DNA of 16,909 bases, taken from NCBI GenBank assembly GCA_040758525.1, contig JBFLVQ010000128.1:1-16909 (forward strand), written 5' to 3'. A model generated the notes under the pieces. It was given only the letters and a program-made list of their open reading frames with translations. It made no database searches and had not been told where the DNA came from. Position numbers and translations under genes: made by a program. Source of the DNA: JBFLVQ01 sp040758525. GTDB lineage: Bacteria > Acidobacteriota > Blastocatellia > Chloracidobacteriales > JADJPF01. This document shows positions 1-8,898 of this stretch, in pieces. Each line of letters begins with the position of its first letter. Position 1 is the stretch's first letter.

Positions 1-244
1 GGTGAGAAAAATTTTAAGCTTTATACCAGCCAGATAAATTGCCGATCGGAATAGATCTTTTTCATCACAATGGAATTCGAGAAATTTGATTAGTTTTTCA
101 AGCTGTCGTTAAGGGCAAACTGAAGAAAATTGGCAATGTAAACGAGTAGTACATTGAGAATTGCACTCCCAAAGCCAAATGATAAGCTGACAAACTGCCA
201 CAATAATTTTCAATTTACCATAGGCAGGTTTCGCTTGATCAGTT
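1..244. other. Left-edge stretch with no supportable gene
   Basis: No start-to-stop gene with convincing composition was found here. A minus-strand frame is open from about position 112 to the window edge and reads QLEKLIKFLEFHCDEKD, which looks protein-like, but it has no ATG, GTG or TTG start and is preceded by TAA. It could be the front of a broken gene that continues outside the window, or the decayed continuation of the RHS fragment to its right. Confidence 0.4.
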
Positions 245-577
245 TGATCACCTGTTGTGTAGTTGATCTAAGATAAGCAAAGTTAATCTGTGACGCATAA
301 TCGATGCTCTGGGAATGTAGAGAGTTTACCGAATTAGCCAATGGACTAAGTATCTTTACGATATTACTAGCAATATCATAATGGAAGTGAGTAGTGCAGG
401 TTGTGAGCCATTCGCTCCATTAATGACCCTTGTCAAATTGCCTCGCAAGATACGATCTGTTCCATAACCGCTTGCCCTGCTGGTATCGCCAAACGCAAAT
501 GGTCGATCTAATAGGCTTCTATTCAGTCCTCCATTGTAATTGTCATATTCAAATTCTGTACGAGTCTCAGCATTCTG
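245..577 (-). pseudogene. Decayed fragment of an RHS/YD-repeat gene
   Basis: This stretch is a degenerate copy of positions about 6990-7323, inside the YD-repeat part of the large RHS gene, in the same orientation. By eye the two are about 85-90% identical. Read on the minus strand it starts at a TAG and gives NAETRTEFEYD, then LLDRPFAFGDTSRASGYG and ILRGNLT, all matching the intact gene. A 1-nt deletion near 391-398 shifts the frame, after which HYDIASNIVKIL and VNSLHSQSIDYAS can be read. Similarity ends abruptly on both sides. There is no start codon, signal peptide or core domain. It is best explained as a remnant of a second RHS paralogue, or of a recombination event, that once lay downstream of the present locus. 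It is not expected to make a protein. Confidence 0.9.
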
Positions 578-653
578 CTAGTTGATAATAAACATAAGTC
601 TGTTTTTATCAGATGGCCCAACTATGTAAACATCTTCTCCCATTATCCATCAG

Positions 654-1343
654 CTAATCTTTAGTATCTTTTTGTTCTCGAATCTTTTTCAACTGTCTTA
701 TTTTTGCATTTACCTGTTTCTTGTGTCCTGGTATACCCAATCCAGGACGTATAGATAGTTTATACCACCTTATTGCGTCCAAATTTCTGCTCAATTTTTC
801 GCAAGCTTCAGCAGCTAAAAAGAATATAGAAGGTAGCCACCTTTTCTCTTCCTCTGCATATTTGGCAGCATTCTCAAAATAAAAGATGGCTTCTTCATAT
901 TTTTCTATTCTAAATAAGGCGGTTCCCAAATTATTGTATAGAGGTGTCTTAGGTTTATAATCTAATTTATCAGCCTTTTGAAAATAGTTTATAGCCTTCT
1001 CAAAAAATTCTTCTGTTAGTTTTCTTTCTCCCATCCGCAAAAACAATGAACCTAGATAGTAGTGTGCAGTAGCTTCAAATGGTTTAACTTTGATGGCTTG
1101 TTCAAATACTGAAATGGCATAATCATATTTTTGAGGATCATAAGAGCAGCATCGTCCTAGCCCTACTAAAGCATCATAGTTTTGCGAATCTATCTGTAGT
1201 ACTTCTTTAAATTCAGACTCTGCCGCCTCTACCGGAGAAAAGTAGGTCCGTATGGTCAGAACATTAGGGATTTCTTTCCCTTCTAACAAATTAAATCCTC
1301 TTAAAACTTTTTCCTTGATTAATTCTTCATCTTCTTTGCTCAT
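654..1343 (-). CDS. TPR-repeat protein, candidate immunity partner
   Basis: The gene encodes a 229-aa protein without signal peptide or membrane segment, so probably cytoplasmic. Residues about 40-200 form tetratricopeptide-type helical repeats. Recognisable repeat cores are YDALVGLGRC (56-65), YDYAISVFEQAIKVKP (73-88), TAHYYLGSLFLRMGE (92-106), LYNNLGTALFRIEKYEEAI (135-153) and a last degenerate one near 172-198. The C-terminus is strongly basic. TPR domains are protein-binding scaffolds and no enzymatic motif is visible. The ATG at 1343 is the only reasonable start, and its ribosome site is weak (GGAT about 15 nt upstream). It lies 217 bp downstream of the RHS toxin gene on the same strand, the usual place for an immunity gene, and just before a decayed RHS fragment. 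A role as immunity or chaperone protein is inferred from position only. An unrelated TPR protein stranded there is equally possible. Confidence is high that it is a real gene and low for function. Confidence 0.8.
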   Translation of the reverse strand: MSKEDEELIKEKVLRGFNLLEGKEIPNVLTIRTYFSPVEAAESEFKEVLQIDSQNYDALVGLGRCCSYDPQKYDYAISVFEQAIKVKPFEATAHYYLGSLFLRMGERKLTEEFFEKAINYFQKADKLDYKPKTPLYNNLGTALFRIEKYEEAIFYFENAAKYAEEEKRWLPSIFFLAAEACEKLSRNLDAIRWYKLSIRPGLGIPGHKKQVNAKIRQLKKIREQKDTKD

Positions 1344-1560
1344 AAGTATTAATCATCCAGAATTATTTACTTTTAGGAGCCCTTCTTTAGGTACACACCT
1401 AACAGGATCTTGAAAGTCTATGAATTCAAGTGTTTATCTATTAAGAGCGTCTCCACAAATTACTTATAGCTCAATATCTTACAGAAATTGCATGTCGATT
1501 TTGGTAGAGCCTTTCTCCAAATCAAATACGCCCCTTAGTTTCGGTAGCTTCAAATATCAG
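1344..1560. other. Gap between RHS toxin and TPR gene
   Basis: These 217 bp hold no convincing gene on either strand. A perfect inverted repeat lies at 1387-1402 (TTAGGT, 4-nt loop, ACCTAA). It has no T-tract, so it is not a clear terminator. Minus-strand frames contain short protein-like runs such as FGERLYQNRHAISVRY and LRGVFDLEKGSTKIDMQFL that are broken by stops. They may be remnants of an earlier toxin tip or immunity gene. No -35/-10 pair for the TPR gene stood out, so it may be read from the RHS transcript. Confidence 0.4.
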
Positions 1561-4500
1561 CTAGGGAGTACCCCTTCTTATAAGGGCTTTTACAATATCT
1601 ACTAAACGAGGCCCTGGTTTCTTAACATTATATAGCTCTGTTCGAATAACTCTAACTCCAATAACCTCGTTTAAAACACTAGTACCTTTTACAGCAACAT
1701 TAAAGTCCCGTAGGTTGTTGGTAAGTAAAGGAAGTCCAAGAGCTTTTGCTTCCGCAAGAATTTGTAAATCATTCAATTGATTTACTAGTTTCTCCGCCTT
1801 TGGTGATAATCCTCCTTTTGGATAGACAGTTACAACCTGATCGACAGCGGCAGTAAGTTTCACTCTGTCTGGAAATGCTCTATCTATACCAAAGTCATCT
1901 AAGACTTGGGTCAGTTCGGCAGGAGTAGTTTGTGTTGCTTTAAGAACTTCATCAAAAACAGTGGGAGTTACTACTAATCTTAAATCTGCTGGCACACCAA
2001 GGCTTGCTGGGTTTCCTCCAGAAATAATGCTTATTACTAAATTTGTATCAGCAACACCTACTTCAGAAGCAGCTCCAACCGTACCAGGATTAACTATTAG
2101 CTCAAGAGGGTCCCTCAGTCCTTGTAATCCCTGACTACCAGCGTCTCCTGGATTCTCGTAATAGCCTCCAAAAAAGAAGTCAAATACTCCTCTAACGGCA
2201 CCGCCAATTCTATTTACATAGTCCTTTTCTGCTGATTCCCGCTCTCCAGTACTACTCATCCTTGGTCGTTCAAATGTTCCTGTTGGATCAACAAATTTTA
2301 GAGGGTTATTTAACACGTAGGCATAGCGATTCCAGGTTTGTGGATTAACAACAGTGCCAGATAGAGGATCAGGGCTGAGGAATCTCCCAAACATCGACCC
2401 ATAATAACGAGCTTGCGCAAAGTCTAAACCCGTTTCCTCATCCCTCTCATACGCTGTGTAACGTTGTCTAATACCATCATTGACATTATAACCAAGCGCA
2501 GCAGTTCTACCGCTCAGGTTGAGTTCTATCTCCTCACCAAATGGGTAGTAATCGTGTCTTGAGATAACTGCGCCATTGCTGTCAGTGATAATTGCCGGTG
2601 TACCAAGATGATTAGCAACGATGTACTTAATTGTTATTGTGGCAGCAAATTGTCCACTCTCATTTGGTAGTGTTATCGAGGATGGCTCGCTATAGTCAGA
2701 CTCTCCAGCATCATTGTATGCTTTCACTCGATAGCTGTACTTGCTTGATGCTCTTACTCCATTGTCTGTGTAGCTAGTACTATTCTCTGCTAGTGTAGTA
2801 ACTACTTGATATGCTGAACCTGCATCAGAGCGCTCTACAATGTAACCATTCTCTTCATCTGAATTGTCTATCCAGCTAAGCTCTGTCTGAGTAGCACTAC
2901 TTGCTGTTACTGATAATGCTGTAGCGCGAATGGGTGGTCTGCCTGGCGGTGTGGTCACTGTAATGGTGTTGGAAAGAGCTTGTCCTGATGAGTTGACTGC
3001 TCTCACTCTATATTGATAGGTAGTGTTAGCCTGTACAGCATTGCGGTCTGTGTAGCTGATAGCATTGGCTGCCATACTCGCTACTACACTGAAACTGATG
3101 TTAGGACCAGTTCCCAATGCTCTTTCCAGTTGATAGCTGGTCTCATTGCTGGCATCCAACCAACTCAATGCCACCTGATTGGCTGTTGCTGATGTAGCCT
3201 TGAGATTGGCTGAACCACTCCAGGATGGTGGTGGCAACACTGTCACACTCATCAATGGCGAATAGACATAGCTGGGATTGGCAGAGTTCTTTACACCTAT
3301 CCGATAAGCATAGGTGTTCTGTCCACTCACTCCATTATCCCTATCAGTGAAAGTAGCGTTAACAGCATTATTACCACACACTGTTTTTACAGTTGTGAAG
3401 CTAGTAGGATTAGCTCCTATACCTCGCTCAAACACTATCGTTGACTCATTGTTAGATTTGTCTTGCCATTGAATATCGATAGTCTGTTGGCTCACTACTG
3501 TAAGCTTGATGATGGCAGGAGCAATAGGGGCAGGGCCAGGCTTGGTTGCTGCCATTATGTTGGAATCAGGGGAACTGCTCAGTGTCACTGGTGCTAGTGC
3601 TCTTAGTTTGTAGGAGTAGCGTCTGCCTGCTGCTACAGCAGTATCAGAGTAACTTCTGGCAGTGGCTGGCAATGACCCTACAACAACAAACCCTCCACAG
3701 AATCCATCTGAGTCTAGTTGTCGGAAGAGCAGGAAGCTGCCAACATTGTTACCATCGTGTGTCCAGTTGACTACCATTGGTGATACTGCATCTGTAGCAG
3801 TAACACTGGTTACTACTGGAGCAGCAGGACCTGTGCCATTGCTGGTAGTAGCGCTGGCAGTGACGGAATAGTCGGAGTCTCCATAGGTGCTGTTGAGAGC
3901 CTTGACTCGATAGTAGTAGGTAGTGCTGGCTGTTAATCCAGTATCTTGATGAGTAAGAGTGTTAGCAGGCAATGTTGCTACTACATTGAATGGTTGTCCT
4001 ACTCCATTGGCTCTCTCTACACTAAATCCCGTCTCATCAGGAGAGTTATGTTGCCAGCTAAGATTGATTGTGGTTGCTCCTATTGCTGTGGCAGTAAGAT
4101 TGGTAGGGATAGGAGGCTTCTGCCCTGAGAGAGTCTGTACCATTACTTCTGCAGATGCAGCAGAACTGATCGCACCATTGAGTGCTCTTACCTGATAGTA
4201 GTAGACAGTGTTGGGCTGCAGGTTGCTATCAGTGTAGGTTTGCGTAGGAGTAAAAACACTGCCTATTGGAGTAAAGTTACGCGGTGTTACATTGGGTGAG
4301 CGATCAATAGCAAAAGATGTCTCGTTGTCGGATTCATCTATCCAGGTCAGTGTCACTTGAGTAGCAGTGACAGCACTGGCCATCAATCCTGATGGAGCAG
4401 CAGGAACATTGCCTCCTGGTGTGTTTACTACCAGTTCATTGGAATAAGCAGAGAATACTCCATTAGCATTCTTGGCTTTAACACGATACCTGTAGTTGGT

Positions 4501-7500
4501 AATGGCAGCGATATTGGTATCGGTATAGCTCTTGGGAGTGGCTGGCAATGTCCAAGATTCGTTAAAACTACCTCCATTAGTAGCTCGTTCCAAGATAAAG
4601 TTGGTCTCACCTGATGTCACGTGATCCCAGAGCAGTTTAATCTCAGTAGCAGTAGCAGGGGATTGTAATCTCAGGTTAGTAGGAGCATTAGGAGGTTGAC
4701 CACCTCCGGGTGTAGTTACACTGAAACTCAATCCATTGGAAGTATTGTTAGTACGTACCTGTACATTTCTAGTCTCTGGTGGAGCATCAGCAGCAATGGT
4801 GATGGTTGCGGTTACACTATTGGCTGTACTGGTTAATCCTGAAACTGTGATGCCAGTGTTAGGAGTAAAGATGATCTCCTGAGCATTAGCAAGATTACTA
4901 CCATCTATCTTTAGTGAGAAGCTTGTTGCTTGTACACCTGAATTTGGTGTCAATGCTGTGATATTAGGTGGCATCTCTGGCGGTGTTGCCTCAACTACTG
5001 AGATTAGTTCTCCACCACGATAGACATACTCTTTGCTAGGAGCATTAGCGGCTGTGTTAGTAGTATATTCTGCTATCAACCTACCACTAGCGTCATATAC
5101 CATACTGCGACTGCCTTGTGCTGTGATCGCTTTTACTCTTTGTCCATTGCCATCGTAATAGTACTTGCCTACTTCAGCACCCTGCTGTGAGGCTTTGATC
5201 AGACGATTCTCTGCATCATAGTTATAAGCCTTGCTTAAGGTTGGCTCATTGATAAGATTACCAGCAAGATCGTAGTTGAACCCTGCATCAATAATGCGAT
5301 TATTGGTTTGGCTGATCTGTATGCCTGTTCCAGTACCTGTGCCAAGTGCAGGTGTGCAGCAACTACGATTACCATATCGATCATAGACGAATGATTGTGA
5401 CCAGGATGCTACTCCATTGTAGTACTCTCTGGCCAGCTTTATCCTGTTCAACTCATCATAACTAAAGTTCTGCTTGATCGGTGTTGTACCTGCTCCTGGT
5501 GTAATGGTAATACGGCCTATATTACCATTGTTCTTGCTCTGATCCAGTGTACCATCTGGTCCACTAGACTCCATCCATAATCCATAGTCATACCCCAAAC
5601 TCAACCTCTCTGTGCCATTTATCGTTGTTCCCAATGATATCTGCTTAGGCTGTAGTCGATTATTGTAGGATATAGTGTGATAGAGCTGATTGCCTAACTG
5701 TTCTTGTCCTAATGACCCTGTCGCACTGTAGCTGGCATTACTGCTGATTACCTGTCCATTCCTGCTCACTGTGCTGATCTGTCCAGCATTGTTGTAGCTT
5801 GTTGTAATTACCGTCCCTGATGGGTATGTCTCAGATATCGGTAAGCTCAACTCGTTGTAACTAATCGTGCTCTGATACGCTATCCCATCCATCAATTGTG
5901 CAGTCCGCGCTACTCGTCCTAATAACTCATACCCATAGAAGTAACCTAGCTGTCCCTGTCCAGTCTGTGCTACTGGATCGCTTATTACTGCTACCAGCCT
6001 TCCTAGCGCACTGCCTCGTGAAAATCCTGCTGGTATTGATGGTACTGTCGAATCATCATAGTAATATGCGGCATTGGCATTTACTGTGCTATCAAGATAG
6101 CTCTTCGTGCGTATACGGTTTAACTCATCATAACTGTAATGGACTCTTCCTATTGTTGTCCCACGCGCATCTGTGCGAGTGAGCAGATTCGAAGCTGCAT
6201 CATAAGTGTAGCTGGTTGTGCCACTCTCTGGCGCAGTGGCACTGGTCAATCGACTCAACGCATCATATACAAATGTCCTTACCTGAGTGCCTTGTATGAC
6301 AGTCTTCAAGTTTCCACGGGCATCGTACTCGTAGTTTGTGGCCAGGCTCAATCCTCCACCAGCGTCTGGCTCTCTTACTTCTATCAATCGTCCTAACGCA
6401 TCACTGCTACTCCTCCTCTGCTTGAGCGCTTGATCTGTCACAGTGACTGCTGTGCCTTGGTAGAATGTTGTTACTTCTCCTGTGCAACCTGGCGCACTGC
6501 AATTTGTCTGTGTGTCATTATTATAACTGGCTACACTGACCACTCTTCCCAATCCATCAAACTTCGTTCTGGTCCAGCCATCTGTATCTGCAACGATAGT
6601 CCGTCGTGGATTCGATACCAGGAAAGCCCTTCCTAACCCATCATAGCGAGTCTCGCTGTAGACTATTCCTCCACTGCCTGCATCATTACGCTCCGATTTT
6701 ATCGACTTAAGCAGACCATCAAAATAGCTAGTAGCAACAATATTTCGCGTAGCATCTAGTCTTGTCTCAGTACGCACCCAGGATGGATAAGTGGTTGGTG
6801 GACTATAGAAGTAGTCTGTACGGCCAAACCCTGTTGGCCTGATCTCGGCTGTTAAGCGATCCAATAAATCATTATATTGATAGATGGTTGTCTCACCTGG
6901 ATTAAATCCTGTGCTGGATTTGAGCAGTCCAGTATGAAGGTCATAATCCTGACTGCTGGTCAGCGTTAGCGTTCCACTACCATCAGACTTGGTTACCTGC
7001 TGTGTCGTTGATGTAGGGTAGGCAAAGTTAAACTCTGATGCATAATCGATGATCTGAGAATGTAGAGAGTTTACTGAACCAGCCAATGGTCCAAGTATCT
7101 TTACCACATTACCAGCAATATCATAATGGTAGTGAGCGGGCACAGGTTGTGAGCCATTTGCTCCATTATTTACCTTTGTCAAATTACCTCGCAAGATACG
7201 ATCTGTTCCATAACCACTTGCCCTGCTGGTATCGCCAAACGCAAATGGTCGATCTAATAGACTGCTATTCAATCCTCCACTATAAATGTCATACTCATAC
7301 TCTGTACGAGTTTCAGCATTTTGTGGTGGAATGGACAGGTCTTTCTTAATTATTTCTGATGTTATCAGCGAACGCATATGCACATCAGCATTGGTCTGAT
7401 AGTTGACACCATTATGCACACTTAAATATGTTCGCTCTATATCTCTTATCTGTACACCACGCTGATTTGTGCCTGCCGCGCCAAAGTCATAGACTCGCTC

Positions 7501-8889
7501 TACCGTAACATTGTTATAGAGGTCATACTGATACTCTACTTCTGATACTTGTGAGGTATCCAGCAGAGTAGTCTTGGTTCTGGTTAAACGAGTATCATTT
7601 TCCGGTTGATTGGCATCATTGATGTTGCTAGCCGACCAACTTACTAAGGCTCGTTGCTCAAAGGTAGAATTTACCTTGCGTTTATCAACACCATTATCTA
7701 TTGCAACCGTCTCTACCTCACGGCCTTCTTTCCAGGGTTTATAGTCAGTAAAAATAAGTCCTCGCGGGGTATTGAATGATACTCCATAACTCTTACCATA
7801 ATTGTCCAGTGGCGAGCCATTAAACTTATGTCGCACTTCAGATAGCACCGTGCCATTGCCATTAAAGAATCTCTCCATTACTGGATTAGGCGTACCACTA
7901 GTTTTTAATGATGGATCTGAATACGTCACTCTTCCTTCTAAAATATTTCCGTCTGCGTAGGTCCTACGTTCTTTCACACGTCGAAATATCTGTCGATCAG
8001 TATCAGCGCCGGGTGGATATGGTCCTTGTCCTTCTTCTGCGTCATATTGGATTACTCCATTGGCAGGAGTTTTAATATATGCTATCTCACCATAGCTATT
8101 GTACCGGAAATTCCATGTATGCCCTGATGGCAATACTATGCTGCTTACAACTGTGGGGTCAAAAAATGCTGTGCTGGCATTATATTTCGGTGTGGGGAAT
8201 AGCTGATTCTCTCTTAATAATGCCTGATCGCCACGCCTTACATTATTTAGTCGCGCACGCTCTACTATTATAGTACGTTGAGCGCCACCTACTCCATTTA
8301 CTTTAACACGTACCAGAATATTTTCCGCAACATTATACTCAATCGTGATTTTACGGCCTAATGTATCTGTTACTTCAATCAATCGAGAGCTATTCTGATC
8401 ATACTTAAAGCGTACAATATTACCATTGCGATCCTGCTGTTCTAATACCAGTCCATTCACGATCTTGAAGCGTGTGCCATCGCGTAGCAATAGTTTACCG
8501 CTAGGGAAAATCAATTGACTGGCATCACCTAAAATACCTGGTTGATCAGATAGACCAACATAGTCGGTAATAGGATTATTACTATAAAATGTCGCAGCAG
8601 AACCATCTGCAGTAATAAACTCAGTACCTCGCGATGCCCCCACACAACTGCCGGAAGTTTCCAGTGGTTTACCCTCATTTAACTTATCACGCAGTTCATA
8701 CTCAGTACCATCTGGTGCGACAAATGTTAAGCGTGTAAGCGTATACTCCCATCTAAAATTTGAATCTCCAGGACAGAATTTATTTAACCAACCGGACTGT
8801 CTGCCTACCAACCTACCAGCGTTGATAACCCATCCAGGAGCAAGTTGTGGAGCGGAGGCATCCCATTGATCATAAACAGGCACAAACAA
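1561..8889 (-). CDS. RHS/YD-repeat protein body with C-terminal PIN-like toxin domain
   Basis: This 2442-codon frame encodes the body of an RHS polymorphic-toxin-type protein. Residues 1-150 belong to the conserved N-terminal region (VYDQWD, LAPGWVINAGRLV). About 153-1300 are YD/RHS repeats forming the beta-cage (DRNGNIVRFKYD, YDYDGLGR-type units). About 1307-1393 is an IPT/TIG domain and 1395-2080 are seven fibronectin-III domains. Residues 2087-2204 are the RHS core (NHLGTP, YYPFGE, RYYGSMFGRFLSPDP, WNRYAYVLNNPL, DPTG). Residues 2205-2442 are the variable tip with a PIN-like nuclease domain. In RHS toxins the cage encloses the tip, and cleavage at the core releases it. The frame can start only at an alternative codon (TTG at 8889), 6 nt after the TGA that ends the upstream frame. 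The TGA is in the same frame as this ORF and the N-terminal piece matches the family, so the two are one gene with a nonsense codon; intact it would be about 2553 aa. Translated alone, this body lacks the export signal. It may be inactive, read through, reinitiated, or split by a sequence error. Confidence 0.93.
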   Translation of the reverse strand: MFVPVYDQWDASAPQLAPGWVINAGRLVGRQSGWLNKFCPGDSNFRWEYTLTRLTFVAPDGTEYELRDKLNEGKPLETSGSCVGASRGTEFITADGSAATFYSNNPITDYVGLSDQPGILGDASQLIFPSGKLLLRDGTRFKIVNGLVLEQQDRNGNIVRFKYDQNSSRLIEVTDTLGRKITIEYNVAENILVRVKVNGVGGAQRTIIVERARLNNVRRGDQALLRENQLFPTPKYNASTAFFDPTVVSSIVLPSGHTWNFRYNSYGEIAYIKTPANGVIQYDAEEGQGPYPPGADTDRQIFRRVKERRTYADGNILEGRVTYSDPSLKTSGTPNPVMERFFNGNGTVLSEVRHKFNGSPLDNYGKSYGVSFNTPRGLIFTDYKPWKEGREVETVAIDNGVDKRKVNSTFEQRALVSWSASNINDANQPENDTRLTRTKTTLLDTSQVSEVEYQYDLYNNVTVERVYDFGAAGTNQRGVQIRDIERTYLSVHNGVNYQTNADVHMRSLITSEIIKKDLSIPPQNAETRTEYEYDIYSGGLNSSLLDRPFAFGDTSRASGYGTDRILRGNLTKVNNGANGSQPVPAHYHYDIAGNVVKILGPLAGSVNSLHSQIIDYASEFNFAYPTSTTQQVTKSDGSGTLTLTSSQDYDLHTGLLKSSTGFNPGETTIYQYNDLLDRLTAEIRPTGFGRTDYFYSPPTTYPSWVRTETRLDATRNIVATSYFDGLLKSIKSERNDAGSGGIVYSETRYDGLGRAFLVSNPRRTIVADTDGWTRTKFDGLGRVVSVASYNNDTQTNCSAPGCTGEVTTFYQGTAVTVTDQALKQRRSSSDALGRLIEVREPDAGGGLSLATNYEYDARGNLKTVIQGTQVRTFVYDALSRLTSATAPESGTTSYTYDAASNLLTRTDARGTTIGRVHYSYDELNRIRTKSYLDSTVNANAAYYYDDSTVPSIPAGFSRGSALGRLVAVISDPVAQTGQGQLGYFYGYELLGRVARTAQLMDGIAYQSTISYNELSLPISETYPSGTVITTSYNNAGQISTVSRNGQVISSNASYSATGSLGQEQLGNQLYHTISYNNRLQPKQISLGTTINGTERLSLGYDYGLWMESSGPDGTLDQSKNNGNIGRITITPGAGTTPIKQNFSYDELNRIKLAREYYNGVASWSQSFVYDRYGNRSCCTPALGTGTGTGIQISQTNNRIIDAGFNYDLAGNLINEPTLSKAYNYDAENRLIKASQQGAEVGKYYYDGNGQRVKAITAQGSRSMVYDASGRLIAEYTTNTAANAPSKEYVYRGGELISVVEATPPEMPPNITALTPNSGVQATSFSLKIDGSNLANAQEIIFTPNTGITVSGLTSTANSVTATITIAADAPPETRNVQVRTNNTSNGLSFSVTTPGGGQPPNAPTNLRLQSPATATEIKLLWDHVTSGETNFILERATNGGSFNESWTLPATPKSYTDTNIAAITNYRYRVKAKNANGVFSAYSNELVVNTPGGNVPAAPSGLMASAVTATQVTLTWIDESDNETSFAIDRSPNVTPRNFTPIGSVFTPTQTYTDSNLQPNTVYYYQVRALNGAISSAASAEVMVQTLSGQKPPIPTNLTATAIGATTINLSWQHNSPDETGFSVERANGVGQPFNVVATLPANTLTHQDTGLTASTTYYYRVKALNSTYGDSDYSVTASATTSNGTGPAAPVVTSVTATDAVSPMVVNWTHDGNNVGSFLLFRQLDSDGFCGGFVVVGSLPATARSYSDTAVAAGRRYSYKLRALAPVTLSSSPDSNIMAATKPGPAPIAPAIIKLTVVSQQTIDIQWQDKSNNESTIVFERGIGANPTSFTTVKTVCGNNAVNATFTDRDNGVSGQNTYAYRIGVKNSANPSYVYSPLMSVTVLPPPSWSGSANLKATSATANQVALSWLDASNETSYQLERALGTGPNISFSVVASMAANAISYTDRNAVQANTTYQYRVRAVNSSGQALSNTITVTTPPGRPPIRATALSVTASSATQTELSWIDNSDEENGYIVERSDAGSAYQVVTTLAENSTSYTDNGVRASSKYSYRVKAYNDAGESDYSEPSSITLPNESGQFAATITIKYIVANHLGTPAIITDSNGAVISRHDYYPFGEEIELNLSGRTAALGYNVNDGIRQRYTAYERDEETGLDFAQARYYGSMFGRFLSPDPLSGTVVNPQTWNRYAYVLNNPLKFVDPTGTFERPRMSSTGERESAEKDYVNRIGGAVRGVFDFFFGGYYENPGDAGSQGLQGLRDPLELIVNPGTVGAASEVGVADTNLVISIISGGNPASLGVPADLRLVVTPTVFDEVLKATQTTPAELTQVLDDFGIDRAFPDRVKLTAAVDQVVTVYPKGGLSPKAEKLVNQLNDLQILAEAKALGLPLLTNNLRDFNVAVKGTSVLNEVIGVRVIRTELYNVKKPGPRLVDIVKALIRRGTP
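1615..2055 (-). other. PIN-like nuclease domain at the RHS tip
   Basis: After the core DPTG (2201-2204) and a linker, residues about 2279-2425 read like a PIN-domain ribonuclease. Motif 1 is VADTNLVIS with Asp2281. Motif 2 is TVFDEVL with Glu2314. Motif 3 is LNDLQILAEAKALGLPLLTNN with Asp2374, followed by LRDF with Asp2395. The order and spacing of acidic residues, and the ending 'A.A...G.PLLT.N..DF', are the signature of VapC-type PIN domains, which cleave RNA with bound Mg2+ or Mn2+. Target RNA cannot be predicted. The assignment rests on motif recognition by eye. Confidence 0.8.
2278..2631 (-). other. RHS core module
   Basis: Residues 2087-2204 carry the hallmark of the RHS-associated core: YIVANHLGTPAII, HDYYPFGEE, TAYERDEETGLDFAQARYYG, GRFLSPDPL, PQTWNRYAYVLNNPL and the closing DPTG. 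The conserved block ends exactly at DPTG and the sequence after it is unrelated, as expected where tips are exchanged. Confidence 0.95.
2632..4971 (-). other. IPT/TIG plus seven fibronectin-III domains inserted in the RHS protein
   Basis: About 780 residues sit between the last YD-repeat strand (KEYVYRGGELISVVE, ending at residue 1300) and the core (IKYIVANHLGTP, from 2087), which normally follow each other closely. The block begins with a TIG domain (PPNITALTPNSGVQ). Seven units of about 98 residues follow, each with a Trp in the second strand (LLWDH, LTWIDES, LSWQHNS, VNWTHDG, IQWQDKS, LSWLDAS, LSWIDNS) and a Y-x-Y-R/K-V/L-R/K-A strand near the end (YRYRVKAKN, YYYQVRALN, YYYRVKALN and so on). 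These are extracellular beta-sandwich folds that could bind ligand or act as a stalk. Confidence 0.9.
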
Positions 8890-8895
8890 TCTTGC

Positions 8896-8898
8896 TCA
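8896..8898 (-). other. In-frame TGA interrupting the RHS gene
   Basis: The minus strand reads AAT TGA GCA AGA TTG, with frames on both sides in register (9222 and 8889 differ by a multiple of three). Trp is encoded by TGG a few codons downstream (DQWD), so a general UGA-to-Trp code is not needed. A single transition from CGA or TGG would explain it. The following base is G, not the C favoured for strong UGA readthrough. Confidence 0.9.

Noticed and set aside
1..112. Minus-strand open frame reaching the left edge, with protein-like composition
   Set aside because: No start codon, TAA immediately before it and only about 36 codons; it cannot be told from a remnant without the sequence to the left.
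1420..1605. Plus-strand 61-codon frame opposite the RHS end and the gap
   Set aside because: It overlaps the toxin gene antisense, has no ribosome site and shows no family resemblance.
5320..5350. Gly-Thr repeat in the RHS protein (LGTGTGTGIQ) as a possible phase-variable tract
   Set aside because: It is short, its codons are not a uniform tandem repeat, and length changes in multiples of codons would not alter the frame.
8896..8898. Selenocysteine or genome-wide recoding of UGA as explanation of the RHS interruption
   Set aside because: Trp is encoded by TGG nearby, other genes end normally, no SECIS-like hairpin was evident and RHS proteins are not known selenoproteins.
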